Positions 8,352 through 15,936 of a stretch of 63,548 bases of DNA are shown one piece after another. This DNA is from Streptomyces acidicola. GTDB lineage: Bacteria; Actinomycetota; Actinomycetes; Streptomycetales; Streptomycetaceae. Where the stretch lies: NCBI RefSeq assembly GCF_009377235.1, contig NZ_VMNX01000019.1:1-63548 (forward strand), given 5' to 3'. Positions within the stretch are counted from its first letter, which is position 1. Every line of letters starts with the position of its first letter. The position numbers and the translations under genes were made by a program. Below the pieces are notes generated by a model that worked only from the letters and a program-made list of their open reading frames with translations, searched no databases and was not told where the DNA came from.

Positions 8352-8364
8352 TTAGGGAGTGCGC

Positions 8365-10788
8365 ATGCTGGACGCGACACCGCTCACCGAGGGATGGAGC
8401 CTGCGGTACGACGGCCGCGCGCTGCCCGTCGCCGTACCGGGCTGTGTGCACACCGACCTGATGGCGGCGGGCGCGATCCCGGACCCTTTCCTCGGCCGGA
8501 ACGAGACCGAGGTGGCGTGGGTGGGGCGAAGGGAGTGGGTGTACGAGACGGAACTGCCGGCCGCTTCGGGCTCGTTCGGCTCCTCCGGGCACGAGCAGAC
8601 CGATCTCGTCTTCGAGGGCCTCGACACGGCCGCCGAGATCGTCCTGGACGGCCGGCTCCTGGGCCGGGTACGGAACATGCACCGCTCGTACCGCTTCGAC
8701 GTGACCGGTATGAGCGGCCGGCTGGCGGTGCGCTTCGCCTCCGCGTACACGGAGGCCGAGGCGGTGCGGGACCGGCTCGGTGACCGGCCGAACGCCTATC
8801 CGGAGCCCTTCCCGTTCCTCCGCAAGATGGCCTGCTCCTTCGGCTGGGACTGGGGGCCCACCCTCGTCACGGCCGGGATCTGGCGGCCGGTGCGCCTGGA
8901 GCACTGGTCGACGGCCCGGATCGCGCGGGTGCGCCCGCTGGTGACCGTCGAAGACGGCGTGGGGCGCGTCGAGTTGGCCGTCGACGTCGAACGCACCCGC
9001 GTCGAGGCGGACCTCACACTTCAGGCCCGGATCGGTGCCGTACAGGTGAGCGCGGCGGTCGACGGGACCAGCGGGACCGTACGGCTCGAGGTGCCGGACG
9101 CAGCGCTGTGGTGGCCCCGGGGATACGGGGAACAACCGCTGTACGACGTCGAGTTGACCCTCGCCCACGACGGCACGCCGCTCGACGTGTGGCGGCGCCG
9201 CATCGGCTTCCGGAGCGTGGAGCTGGACCGGAGCACGGACGAGCACGGCACCGGCTTCACCCTCGTCGTCAACGGGACACGGCTGTTCGCACGCGGGGTC
9301 AACTGGATCCCGGACGACGTGTTCCCGTCCCGGATCACCCGCGAGCGCTACCGCGAGCGGCTGGCCCAGGCGGCCGGGGCGGGCGTGGACCTCGTCCGGG
9401 TGTGGGGCGGCGGCATCTACGAGAGCGAGGACTTCTACGACGCGTGCGACGAACTGGGGCTGCTCGTCTGGCAGGACTTCCCGTTCGCGTGTGCGGCCTA
9501 CCCCGAGGAGCAGCCGCTGCGGGGCGAGGTGGAGGCCGAGGCGCGCGAGAACGTCGTACGGCTGATGCCGCACCCGTCGCTGGTGCTGTGGAACGGCAAC
9601 AACGAGAACCTGTGGGGCTTCAGGGACTGGGGCTGGGAGGAGCGGCTCGCCGGGGAGTCCTGGGGCGAGGGGTACTACCTGGGCGTACTGCCGCGTGTCG
9701 TCGCCGAGCTGGACCCGGCCCGGCCCTACACGGCGGGCAGCCCCTGGTCCGGGTCCTGGGACCACCACCCGAACGACCCGGCGCACGGCACGCACCACTC
9801 GTGGGACGTGTGGAACCGGGACGACTACGCGGACTACCGGCTCCATGTCCCGCGTTTCGTGGCCGAGTTCGGCTGGCAGGCACCGCCCGCGTACACGACG
9901 CTACGGCGTGCCCTGCCCGGCGAGGAGCTCGCTCCGGACTCCCCCGGCATGCTGCACCACCAGAAGGCGGACGACGGCAACGGCAAGCTGGAGCGGGGGC
10001 TCGCCCGCCATTTCCCGGTCCCCGAAGGGGACTTCGACCGCTGGCACTACCTCATGCAGGTCAACCAGGCCCGGGCCGTCGCCGCCGGGATCGAGCACTG
10101 GCGGTCGCACTGGCCCGTCTGCGCGGGCACGGTCGTGTGGCAGCTCAACGACTGCTGGCCAGTGACCTCCTGGGCCGCGATCGACGGCGACGGACGGCCC
10201 AAGCCGCTCTACCACGAGCTGCGCAGGGTGTACGCGGACCGGCTGCTCACACTTCAGCCACGGGACGGCGAGCTGGTGCTGGCCGCCGTGAACCAGGCGG
10301 GCGAGGACTGGTCGTGCTCGCTCCGGCTGCGGCGGATGTCCGTGGACGGTGTGGTGGTGGGCACGGTGGACGTGGCTCTTACGGCCGCCGCACGGACGGT
10401 CGCCGACGTCCGCGTGCCGCGCGAGCTGGTGCCCACAGGCCCGAAGGAATTCCTGGTCGCAGACGCCGACCCCGACACAGACACAGACACAGACAGGCTG
10501 CGCGCCCTGCACTTCCCCGTACCGGACCGCGAAGTCCCCTACCCCCGGCCGGAGTTCGACGTCACCACGGCACCGGGCACGGTGACCGTGACGGCCCGCA
10601 CGCTCGTCCGGGATCTGCTGCTCCAGGCCGACCGCCTGGCCCCCGCGGCACGGACCGACACCGGGCTGGTCACCCTGCTGCCCGGCGAACGGGTCACCAT
10701 GGGCGTACGCGGCTGGCAGGCTCCGGACGACGGCTCCGGTGCGGACGCCGTCCGGTCCGCCCTGTACTGCGTGGAGCCGACCCGATGA
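8365..10788 (+). CDS. GH2 beta-mannosidase
   Basis: This 807-aa glycoside hydrolase family 2 enzyme releases terminal beta-linked mannose. There is no signal peptide, so it is probably cytosolic and acts on imported manno-oligosaccharides. The sugar-binding N-domain precedes NGTRLFARGVNWIPDDVFPS and VRVWGGGIYESEDFYD of the TIM barrel. The acid/base is Glu414 in WNGNNENLWG and the nucleophile Glu501 in FVAEFGWQAPP; the overall pattern is beta-mannosidase rather than beta-galactosidase. I chose ATG 8365, which has AGGGAG five bases upstream. The stop overlaps the LacI start (ATGA). A short GACACA repeat encodes Asp-Thr repeats near 10474. Confidence 0.93.
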   Translation: MLDATPLTEGWSLRYDGRALPVAVPGCVHTDLMAAGAIPDPFLGRNETEVAWVGRREWVYETELPAASGSFGSSGHEQTDLVFEGLDTAAEIVLDGRLLGRVRNMHRSYRFDVTGMSGRLAVRFASAYTEAEAVRDRLGDRPNAYPEPFPFLRKMACSFGWDWGPTLVTAGIWRPVRLEHWSTARIARVRPLVTVEDGVGRVELAVDVERTRVEADLTLQARIGAVQVSAAVDGTSGTVRLEVPDAALWWPRGYGEQPLYDVELTLAHDGTPLDVWRRRIGFRSVELDRSTDEHGTGFTLVVNGTRLFARGVNWIPDDVFPSRITRERYRERLAQAAGAGVDLVRVWGGGIYESEDFYDACDELGLLVWQDFPFACAAYPEEQPLRGEVEAEARENVVRLMPHPSLVLWNGNNENLWGFRDWGWEERLAGESWGEGYYLGVLPRVVAELDPARPYTAGSPWSGSWDHHPNDPAHGTHHSWDVWNRDDYADYRLHVPRFVAEFGWQAPPAYTTLRRALPGEELAPDSPGMLHHQKADDGNGKLERGLARHFPVPEGDFDRWHYLMQVNQARAVAAGIEHWRSHWPVCAGTVVWQLNDCWPVTSWAAIDGDGRPKPLYHELRRVYADRLLTLQPRDGELVLAAVNQAGEDWSCSLRLRRMSVDGVVVGTVDVALTAAARTVADVRVPRELVPTGPKEFLVADADPDTDTDTDRLRALHFPVPDREVPYPRPEFDVTTAPGTVTVTARTLVRDLLLQADRLAPAARTDTGLVTLLPGERVTMGVRGWQAPDDGSGADAVRSALYCVEPTR
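10474..10496 (+). repeat. GACACA hexanucleotide microsatellite inside the mannosidase gene
   Basis: About 3.8 tandem copies of GACACA encode alternating Asp-Thr in a surface-type linker. Six-base units keep the frame, so copy number can change without inactivating the enzyme. Confidence 0.7.
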
Positions 10789-11852
10789 CAACACCGCCGA
10801 CACCGCCGACGCCTCCGGCACCCCGGGTCACGATAAGGGAGGTCGCCGCGCGGGCCGGGGTGTCCAAGGGAGCGGTGTCACTCGCCTTCAATCACAAGCC
10901 GGGGCTGTCCGAGGCCACCCGGGACCGTATCTTCACGGCGGCCCGCGAGCTGGGCTGGGCGCCGAACCTGACCGCCCGGTCGCTGGCCGGCCGGCGGGTG
11001 GACGTCGTGGGGCTGGCGATCTGCCGTCCGGCGAAACTGCTGGGCCTCGAACCGTTCTACATGGAGTTCATCGCCGGAGTGGAGAGCGTGCTGACCGAGC
11101 GGTCCTGCTCGCTGCTCCTGCGTCTGGTGCGGAACCTGGAGGAGGAGGTGGGGCTCCAGGACGCGTGGTGGCGGGGGAAGCAGGTCAGCGGATCGATCCT
11201 CGTCGACTTCCGCGCGGATGATCCGCGGGTGGCGGCGGTGCGACGGCTCGGGATGCCGGTGGTCGCGGTCGGGCACCCCTCCCTGACCGGCGGCCTCACC
11301 TCCGTGTGGACCGACGACACCACCGCCGTGACGGAGGCCGTACGGTACCTGGCGGCGCTCGGGCACCGGCGGATCGCGCGGGTGGGGGGTGCGGCGGCGT
11401 TCGGGCACACCTCCCTCCGTACGGCCGCGTTCGACGAGGCCGCGAGGGCGCTGGCGCTGGCCGGGGCGTGGCAGGTGTCGACCGACTTCTCGGGGGAGGC
11501 GGGGGCGCGGGCGACGCGGTCGCTGCTCAGTGCCTCCGGCGGGGACCGGCCCACGGCGATCGTGTACGACAACGACATCATGGCGGTGGCCGGGTTGTCG
11601 GTGGCTGCGGAGATGGGGCTGTCGGTGCCGGACGATGTTTCGCTGCTGGCCTGGGACGACTCCCAGCTGTGCCGGCTGACGCGTCCGACGTTGTCCGCGA
11701 TGAGTCATGACGTGCACGGGTTCGGGGCGGAGGTGGCGCGGACGTTGTTCGAGGTGATCACGGGTAAGGGTGACGAGGGTGAGGGGGCGGGGTCGCATCC
11801 CGTTCCGACGCCTGTGCTGACACCACGTGGCTCGACGGCGCCGCCTCGGTGA
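10785..11852 (+). CDS. LacI-family transcriptional regulator
   Basis: This 355-aa repressor-type regulator has an N-terminal HTH (VTIREVAARAGVSKGAVSLA, residues 13-32) and hinge (TARSLAGRRVDVVGLAI). A periplasmic-binding-like ligand domain ends with PTAIVYDNDIMAVAG and LLAWDDSQLCRLTRPTLSA. The ATG at 10785 overlaps the mannosidase stop by 4 bp. It probably senses a mannose-containing sugar and represses both the mannosidase operon and the divergent ABC operon through the 8277-8351 sites; this is inference from context. The N-terminal tail is a proline-threonine repeat. The 200-bp gap after it holds the thiolase promoter. Confidence 0.93.
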   Translation: MTTPPTPPTPPAPRVTIREVAARAGVSKGAVSLAFNHKPGLSEATRDRIFTAARELGWAPNLTARSLAGRRVDVVGLAICRPAKLLGLEPFYMEFIAGVESVLTERSCSLLLRLVRNLEEEVGLQDAWWRGKQVSGSILVDFRADDPRVAAVRRLGMPVVAVGHPSLTGGLTSVWTDDTTAVTEAVRYLAALGHRRIARVGGAAAFGHTSLRTAAFDEAARALALAGAWQVSTDFSGEAGARATRSLLSASGGDRPTAIVYDNDIMAVAGLSVAAEMGLSVPDDVSLLAWDDSQLCRLTRPTLSAMSHDVHGFGAEVARTLFEVITGKGDEGEGAGSHPVPTPVLTPRGSTAPPR

Positions 11853-11976
11853 GGTTGCACGGCTCCGGGTCATCTGCGGCCCCTGAAAGAGCGCGGCCGC
11901 CTGAGCGGAGTACAAAAAAGTCATGTGACCTTCGCCGCTCCGGGACACTGGACTGGGCAGCATGGTTACCCACAAG

Positions 11977-12003
11977 TAGCATGGGTCCTGAGCGCGCGCT
12001 CAG
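11977..12003 (+). promoter_or_regulatory. Candidate promoter and palindromic operator of the beta-oxidation operon
   Basis: TAGCAT (11977-11982) is a plausible -10. Six bases later comes the perfect 16-bp palindrome CTGAGCGCGCGCTCAG (11988-12003), which would cover the transcription start. A further imperfect dyad, GTTACCCACAAGTAGC, precedes it. The geometry fits a repressor, perhaps TetR-type, that controls thiolase/fadB; the regulator is unknown. Confidence 0.45.
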
Positions 12004-12052
12004 CGCTCGCGCGTCGCAGCAGTGCCACCCCGCACCCTGGAGGAGAGCCATC

Positions 12053-13270
12053 GTGCCTCGTACCGTCAGGGACGTCGTCTTCGTGGACGGCGTCCGTACC
12101 CCGTTCGGCAAGGCGGGCCCGAAGGGCATCTACCACGAGACCCGTGCCGACGACCTCGTCGTGAAGGCGATCCGGGAGCTGCTGCGCCGCAACCCCGGTC
12201 TCGCCCCGGAGAAGGTCGACGATGTCGCCATCGCCGCGACCACGCAGATCGGTGACCAGGGTCTGACCATCGGCCGTACGGCGGGCATCCTCGCCGGCCT
12301 GCCGCAGTCCGTGCCCGGCTTCTCGATCGACCGGATGTGCGCGGGCGCGCTGACCGCCGTGACGACCACGGCCGGCTCCATCGCCTTCGGCGCGTACGAC
12401 GCCGTCATCGCCGGCGGTGTCGAGCACATGGGGCGTCACCCGATGGGCGAGGGCGTGGACCCCAACCCACGGTTCGTCAGCGAGAAGCTGGTCGACGAGT
12501 CGGCGCTGTTCATGGGCATGACCGCCGAGAACCTGCACGACCGCTTCCCGCACATCACCAAGCTGCGCGCCGACGAGTACGCCGTGCGCTCGCAGGAGAA
12601 GGCCGCCAAGGCCTACGCCAACGGCAGGATCCAGCAGGACCTGGTGCCGATCTCGGTGCGTCGTACGACGCCTGAGGCCGGTGAGACCGGCTGGGGCCTG
12701 GTCACCGCCGACGAGCCGATGCGTCCGGGCACCACCCTGGAGAACCTGGCGAACCTCAAGACGCCGTTCCGCGTCCACGGCCGGGTCACGGCCGGTAACG
12801 CGGCCGGTCTGAACGACGGCGCCACCGCCTCGATCATCGCCTCCGAGGACTTCGCCCGCGAGAACGACCTGCCGGTGAAGATGCGCCTCGTCTCCTACGC
12901 CTTCGCGGGCGTCGAGCCGGAGGTCATGGGCTACGGCCCGATCCCGGCGACGGAGAAGGCCCTCGCCAAGGCCGGGCTGTCGATCGAGGACATCAACCTC
13001 TTCGAGATCAACGAGGCCTTCGCCGTCCAGGTCCTGGCCTTCCTCGACCACTACGGCATCGCGGACGACGACGAGCGCGTCAACCAGTACGGCGGCGCCA
13101 TCGCCTTCGGTCACCCGCTGGCCTCCTCCGGGGTCCGGCTGATGACGCAGCTGGCCCGCCAGTTCGAGGAGCAGCGACACGTCCGCTACGGCCTGACCAC
13201 CATGTGCGTCGGCTTCGGCATGGGCGCGACGGTCATCTGGGAGAACCCGCACTTCGAGGGGGACAAGTGA
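12053..13270 (+). CDS. fadA: Acetyl-CoA acyltransferase (thiolase, FadA type)
   Basis: This 405-aa degradative thiolase cleaves 3-ketoacyl-CoA with CoA to release acetyl-CoA. Catalytic residues are the nucleophile Cys96 (DRMCAGAL), the NEAF motif (FEINEAFAVQ), His in GGAIAFGHPLASSG and the C-terminal Cys in TMCVGFGMGA. The GTG start at 12053 (VPRTVRDVVF) has GGAGGAGAG upstream. The stop overlaps the next start (GTGA), so the two beta-oxidation steps are translationally coupled as in other FadA-FadB pairs. It is cytosolic. From memory it corresponds to SCO6027 of S. coelicolor. Confidence 0.95.
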   Translation: MPRTVRDVVFVDGVRTPFGKAGPKGIYHETRADDLVVKAIRELLRRNPGLAPEKVDDVAIAATTQIGDQGLTIGRTAGILAGLPQSVPGFSIDRMCAGALTAVTTTAGSIAFGAYDAVIAGGVEHMGRHPMGEGVDPNPRFVSEKLVDESALFMGMTAENLHDRFPHITKLRADEYAVRSQEKAAKAYANGRIQQDLVPISVRRTTPEAGETGWGLVTADEPMRPGTTLENLANLKTPFRVHGRVTAGNAAGLNDGATASIIASEDFARENDLPVKMRLVSYAFAGVEPEVMGYGPIPATEKALAKAGLSIEDINLFEINEAFAVQVLAFLDHYGIADDDERVNQYGGAIAFGHPLASSGVRLMTQLARQFEEQRHVRYGLTTMCVGFGMGATVIWENPHFEGDK

Positions 13271-15396
13271 GTACCACCGCTGAGCTTCTGAAGGGTGCGG
13301 CCGAGCTGTTCCCCGACGAGGTCGTGACGTCCGCGCACGTACGCCACCTCGACCTGCCGTTCGGTGCTGGGCGTTTCGCGCTCATCACGCTGGACAACGG
13401 CCTCGACCACACCAAGCCGACCACCTTCGGCCCGGCCTCGCTCGCCAACCTCAACACCGCGATCGACCAGGTGGAGAAGGAAGCGGCCGATGGCGACATC
13501 GTCGGCGCCGGCATCACCGGCAAGCCGTTCATCTTCGCGGTCGGCGCCGACCTCAAGGGCGTCGAGCTGCTGAAGCAGCACGACCACGCGCTCGCCATCG
13601 GCAAGGGCGGCCACGAGGTCTTCAAGCGCCTGTCCGCGCTGGCGGTCCCGACCTTCGCGTACTACAACGGTGCCGCGATGGGCGGTGGCGTCGAGGTCGG
13701 TCTGCACTGCACCTACCGGACCGTCTCGAAGGCGCTCCCGGCCTTCTCGCTCCCCGAGGTCTTCCTGGGCCTGGTCCCCGGCTGGGGCGGCTGCACCCTG
13801 CTGCCGAACCTGATCGGCGCCGACAAGGCCGTCTCGGTGATCATCGAGAACAGCCTCAACCAGAACAAGCAGCTGAAGGGCCAACAGGTCTTCGACCTCG
13901 GCATCGCCGACGCGATCTTCGAGGGCGCCGACTTCCTGGAGCAGTCGCTTCTCTGGACGGCGAACGTCCTCAAGGGCGACATCGCGGTCGAGCGTCCGGT
14001 CATCGACCGCGGTGAGGCCTGGGACCAGGCCGTCGCCAAGGGACGCTTCATCGCCGACAGCAAGGTGCACGGCGCGGCCCCGGCCGCGTACCGCGCGCTG
14101 GACATCATCGCCGCCGCCAAGAACGGCGACCTCCAGCAGGGGTACGACGCCGAGGACGTCGCCCTCGCCGACCTGATCATGGGCGGCGAACTGCGCGCCG
14201 GTATCTACGCGTTCAACCTGGTGCAGAAGCGTGGCAAGCGTCCGGCCGGGGCGCCCGACAAGAACCTGGCCCGCCCGGTCACCAAGGTCGGCGTCGTCGG
14301 CGCGGGCCTGATGGCCTCGCAGCTGGCGCTGCTCTTCCTGCGCCGCCTGGAAGTGCCGGTCGTGTTGACCGACATCGACCAGGAGCGCATCGACAAGGGT
14401 GTGGGCTACGTCCACGCGGAGATCGAGAAGCTGCTCGGCAAGGGCCGTATCAACCAGGACAGGGCGAACCGTCTGAAGGCCCTGGTGACGGGAGTCCTGG
14501 ACAAGGCCGAGGGCTTCGCCGACGCGGACTTCGTCATCGAGGCCGTGTTCGAGGAGATCGGCGTCAAGCAGCAGGTGTTCGCGGAGGTCGAGGCGGTCGC
14601 CCCGGCGCACGCGATCCTGGCGACGAACACCTCCTCGCTGTCGGTGTCGGAGATGGCGTCGAAGCTCAAGAACCCCGAGCGGGTCGTCGGCTTCCACTTC
14701 TTCAACCCGGTCGCGGTGCTGCCGCTGCTGGAGATCGTCCGCGGTGAGAAGACCGACGACGCCTCGCTGGCTACAGCGTTCGCCGTCGCCAAGAAGCTGA
14801 AGAAGACGGCGGTCCTGGTGAAGGACGCCCCCGCGTTCGTCGTGAACCGCATCCTCACCCGCTTCATGGGCGAGATCCAGAACGTCATCGACGAGGGCAC
14901 CCCGGTCGAGGTCGCCGAGAAGGCGGTCGAGCCGCTGGGTCTGCCGATGTCGCCGCTGGTGCTGCTGGAGCTGGTGGGCCCCGCCGTCGGTCTGCACGTC
15001 TCCGAGACGCTGAACGGCGCCTTCCCGGACCGCTTCAAGGTCTCCCCGAACCTCAAGGCGGTCGTGGAGGCGGGCAAGCGCGGCTTCTACGTGTACGACA
15101 GCGGGAAGCCCGAGCTCGACCCGGAGGTCGCCGCGCTGCTGAAGCAGGGCGACACCGTCCTGACCGAGGAGCAGGTGCGGGCGCGGGTCCTGGACACGGT
15201 CGCCCAGGAGATCGGACTCATGCTCGACGAGGGCGTGGTCGCCGAGGCCCAGGACATCGACCTGTGCCTCATCACGGGTGCCGGCTGGCCCTTCCACCTG
15301 GGCGGCATCACGCCGTACCTGGACCGCGAGGGCGTCAGCGACCGCGTGAACGGCAAGAAGTTCCTGGAGCCCGGAATCGCGTCGGTTCCCGCGTAA
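13267..15396 (+). CDS. fadB: FadB-type 3-hydroxyacyl-CoA dehydrogenase / enoyl-CoA hydratase
   Basis: This 709-aa multifunctional beta-oxidation protein has an enoyl-CoA hydratase domain at about residues 20-210, including YYNGAAMGGGVEVGLH and FSLPEVFLGLVPGWGG. The NAD-binding domain at about 340-520 has KVGVVGAGLMASQLALLF and the HFFNP motif. C-terminal dehydrogenase domains end with ITGAGWPFHLGGITPYLD. It hydrates trans-2-enoyl-CoA and oxidises 3-hydroxyacyl-CoA for the coupled thiolase. The GTG start at 13267 overlaps the thiolase stop. A strong hairpin follows the stop codon. Confidence 0.95.
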   Translation: MSTTAELLKGAAELFPDEVVTSAHVRHLDLPFGAGRFALITLDNGLDHTKPTTFGPASLANLNTAIDQVEKEAADGDIVGAGITGKPFIFAVGADLKGVELLKQHDHALAIGKGGHEVFKRLSALAVPTFAYYNGAAMGGGVEVGLHCTYRTVSKALPAFSLPEVFLGLVPGWGGCTLLPNLIGADKAVSVIIENSLNQNKQLKGQQVFDLGIADAIFEGADFLEQSLLWTANVLKGDIAVERPVIDRGEAWDQAVAKGRFIADSKVHGAAPAAYRALDIIAAAKNGDLQQGYDAEDVALADLIMGGELRAGIYAFNLVQKRGKRPAGAPDKNLARPVTKVGVVGAGLMASQLALLFLRRLEVPVVLTDIDQERIDKGVGYVHAEIEKLLGKGRINQDRANRLKALVTGVLDKAEGFADADFVIEAVFEEIGVKQQVFAEVEAVAPAHAILATNTSSLSVSEMASKLKNPERVVGFHFFNPVAVLPLLEIVRGEKTDDASLATAFAVAKKLKKTAVLVKDAPAFVVNRILTRFMGEIQNVIDEGTPVEVAEKAVEPLGLPMSPLVLLELVGPAVGLHVSETLNGAFPDRFKVSPNLKAVVEAGKRGFYVYDSGKPELDPEVAALLKQGDTVLTEEQVRARVLDTVAQEIGLMLDEGVVAEAQDIDLCLITGAGWPFHLGGITPYLDREGVSDRVNGKKFLEPGIASVPA

Positions 15397-15413
15397 CCTC
15401 CAGGCGTGTGCAG

Positions 15414-15439
15414 AGGGCCCCCGCTCCGGCGGGGGCCCT
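15414..15439 (+). terminator. Terminator of the fadA-fadB operon
   Basis: AGGGCCCCCGC (15414-15424) and GCGGGGGCCCT (15429-15439) form a perfect 11-bp stem with a TCCG loop. It starts 18 nt after the fadB stop. Confidence 0.8.
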
Positions 15440-15529
15440 TCCGCCGTACAGTCCCGGGTGACCGGCGGCCTCGACCGCCCCATGACGCATGGGGCCTGGG
15501 CCGACAGGACCTGGCCCGGAGGCACCACC

Positions 15530-15895
15530 ATGACAACACTCGTGATCATCGACGCCGCCAACGTCATCGGCTCCGTCCCCGACGGCTGGTGGCGCGACCG
15601 GCGCGGCGCCGCGGAACGACTGCGTGACCGGCTCGCCCGGGACGGGATGCCCGGACAGGACGAACCCGTGGAGCTCGTCCTGGTCGTCGAGGGGGCGGCG
15701 CGCGGTGTGGAGTCCGTCCCCGGTGTACGGGTCGACCAGGCGCCCGGAAGCGGTGACGACCGGATCGTCGAACTCGTCGCCGAGGCCCCCGACCGACCCC
15801 GTCTCGTCGTCACGGCCGACCGCGAACTGCGGCGCCGGGTCGGTGAGTTGGGTGCGGACGTCGCCGGGCCGCGCACGGTGCACGGCCCGTCCTGA
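15530..15895 (+). CDS. Small NYN/PIN-like (YacP-type) protein
   Basis: This 121-aa protein starts at ATG 15530 with GGAGG at 15518-15522. It shows the acidic pattern of NYN/PIN ribonuclease folds: VIIDAANVIGS at the N-terminus (Asp8, Asn11), GSGDDRIVELV in the middle and LVVTADRELRRRV near the end, giving four carboxylates for metal binding. Related Streptomyces proteins are often named NTP pyrophosphohydrolase, but I see no MazG or Nudix motif. RNA cleavage is therefore the better guess, and it is unproven. It stands alone after the fad operon and converges on the amino-acid permease. Confidence 0.75.
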   Translation: MTTLVIIDAANVIGSVPDGWWRDRRGAAERLRDRLARDGMPGQDEPVELVLVVEGAARGVESVPGVRVDQAPGSGDDRIVELVAEAPDRPRLVVTADRELRRRVGELGADVAGPRTVHGPS

Positions 15896-15936
15896 GCCGA
15901 CCGGTAGTCACCCGGTGGTGCGCCACCGCCGGTTGA

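Noticed and set aside
10474..10496. GACACA repeats as a CRISPR-like array
   Set aside because: The unit is six bases with no spacers; it is a coding microsatellite. No CRISPR-type repeats were seen anywhere in the window.
9108..10780. Long plus-strand frame preceding the LacI protein
   Set aside because: The region before 10785 is the out-of-frame reading of the mannosidase gene; only the part from the ATG at 10785 is a real LacI protein.
13186..15876. 896-aa open frame opposite fadB
   Set aside because: Shadow of the FadB gene, spanning the fadB terminator and the next gene, which a real gene would not do.
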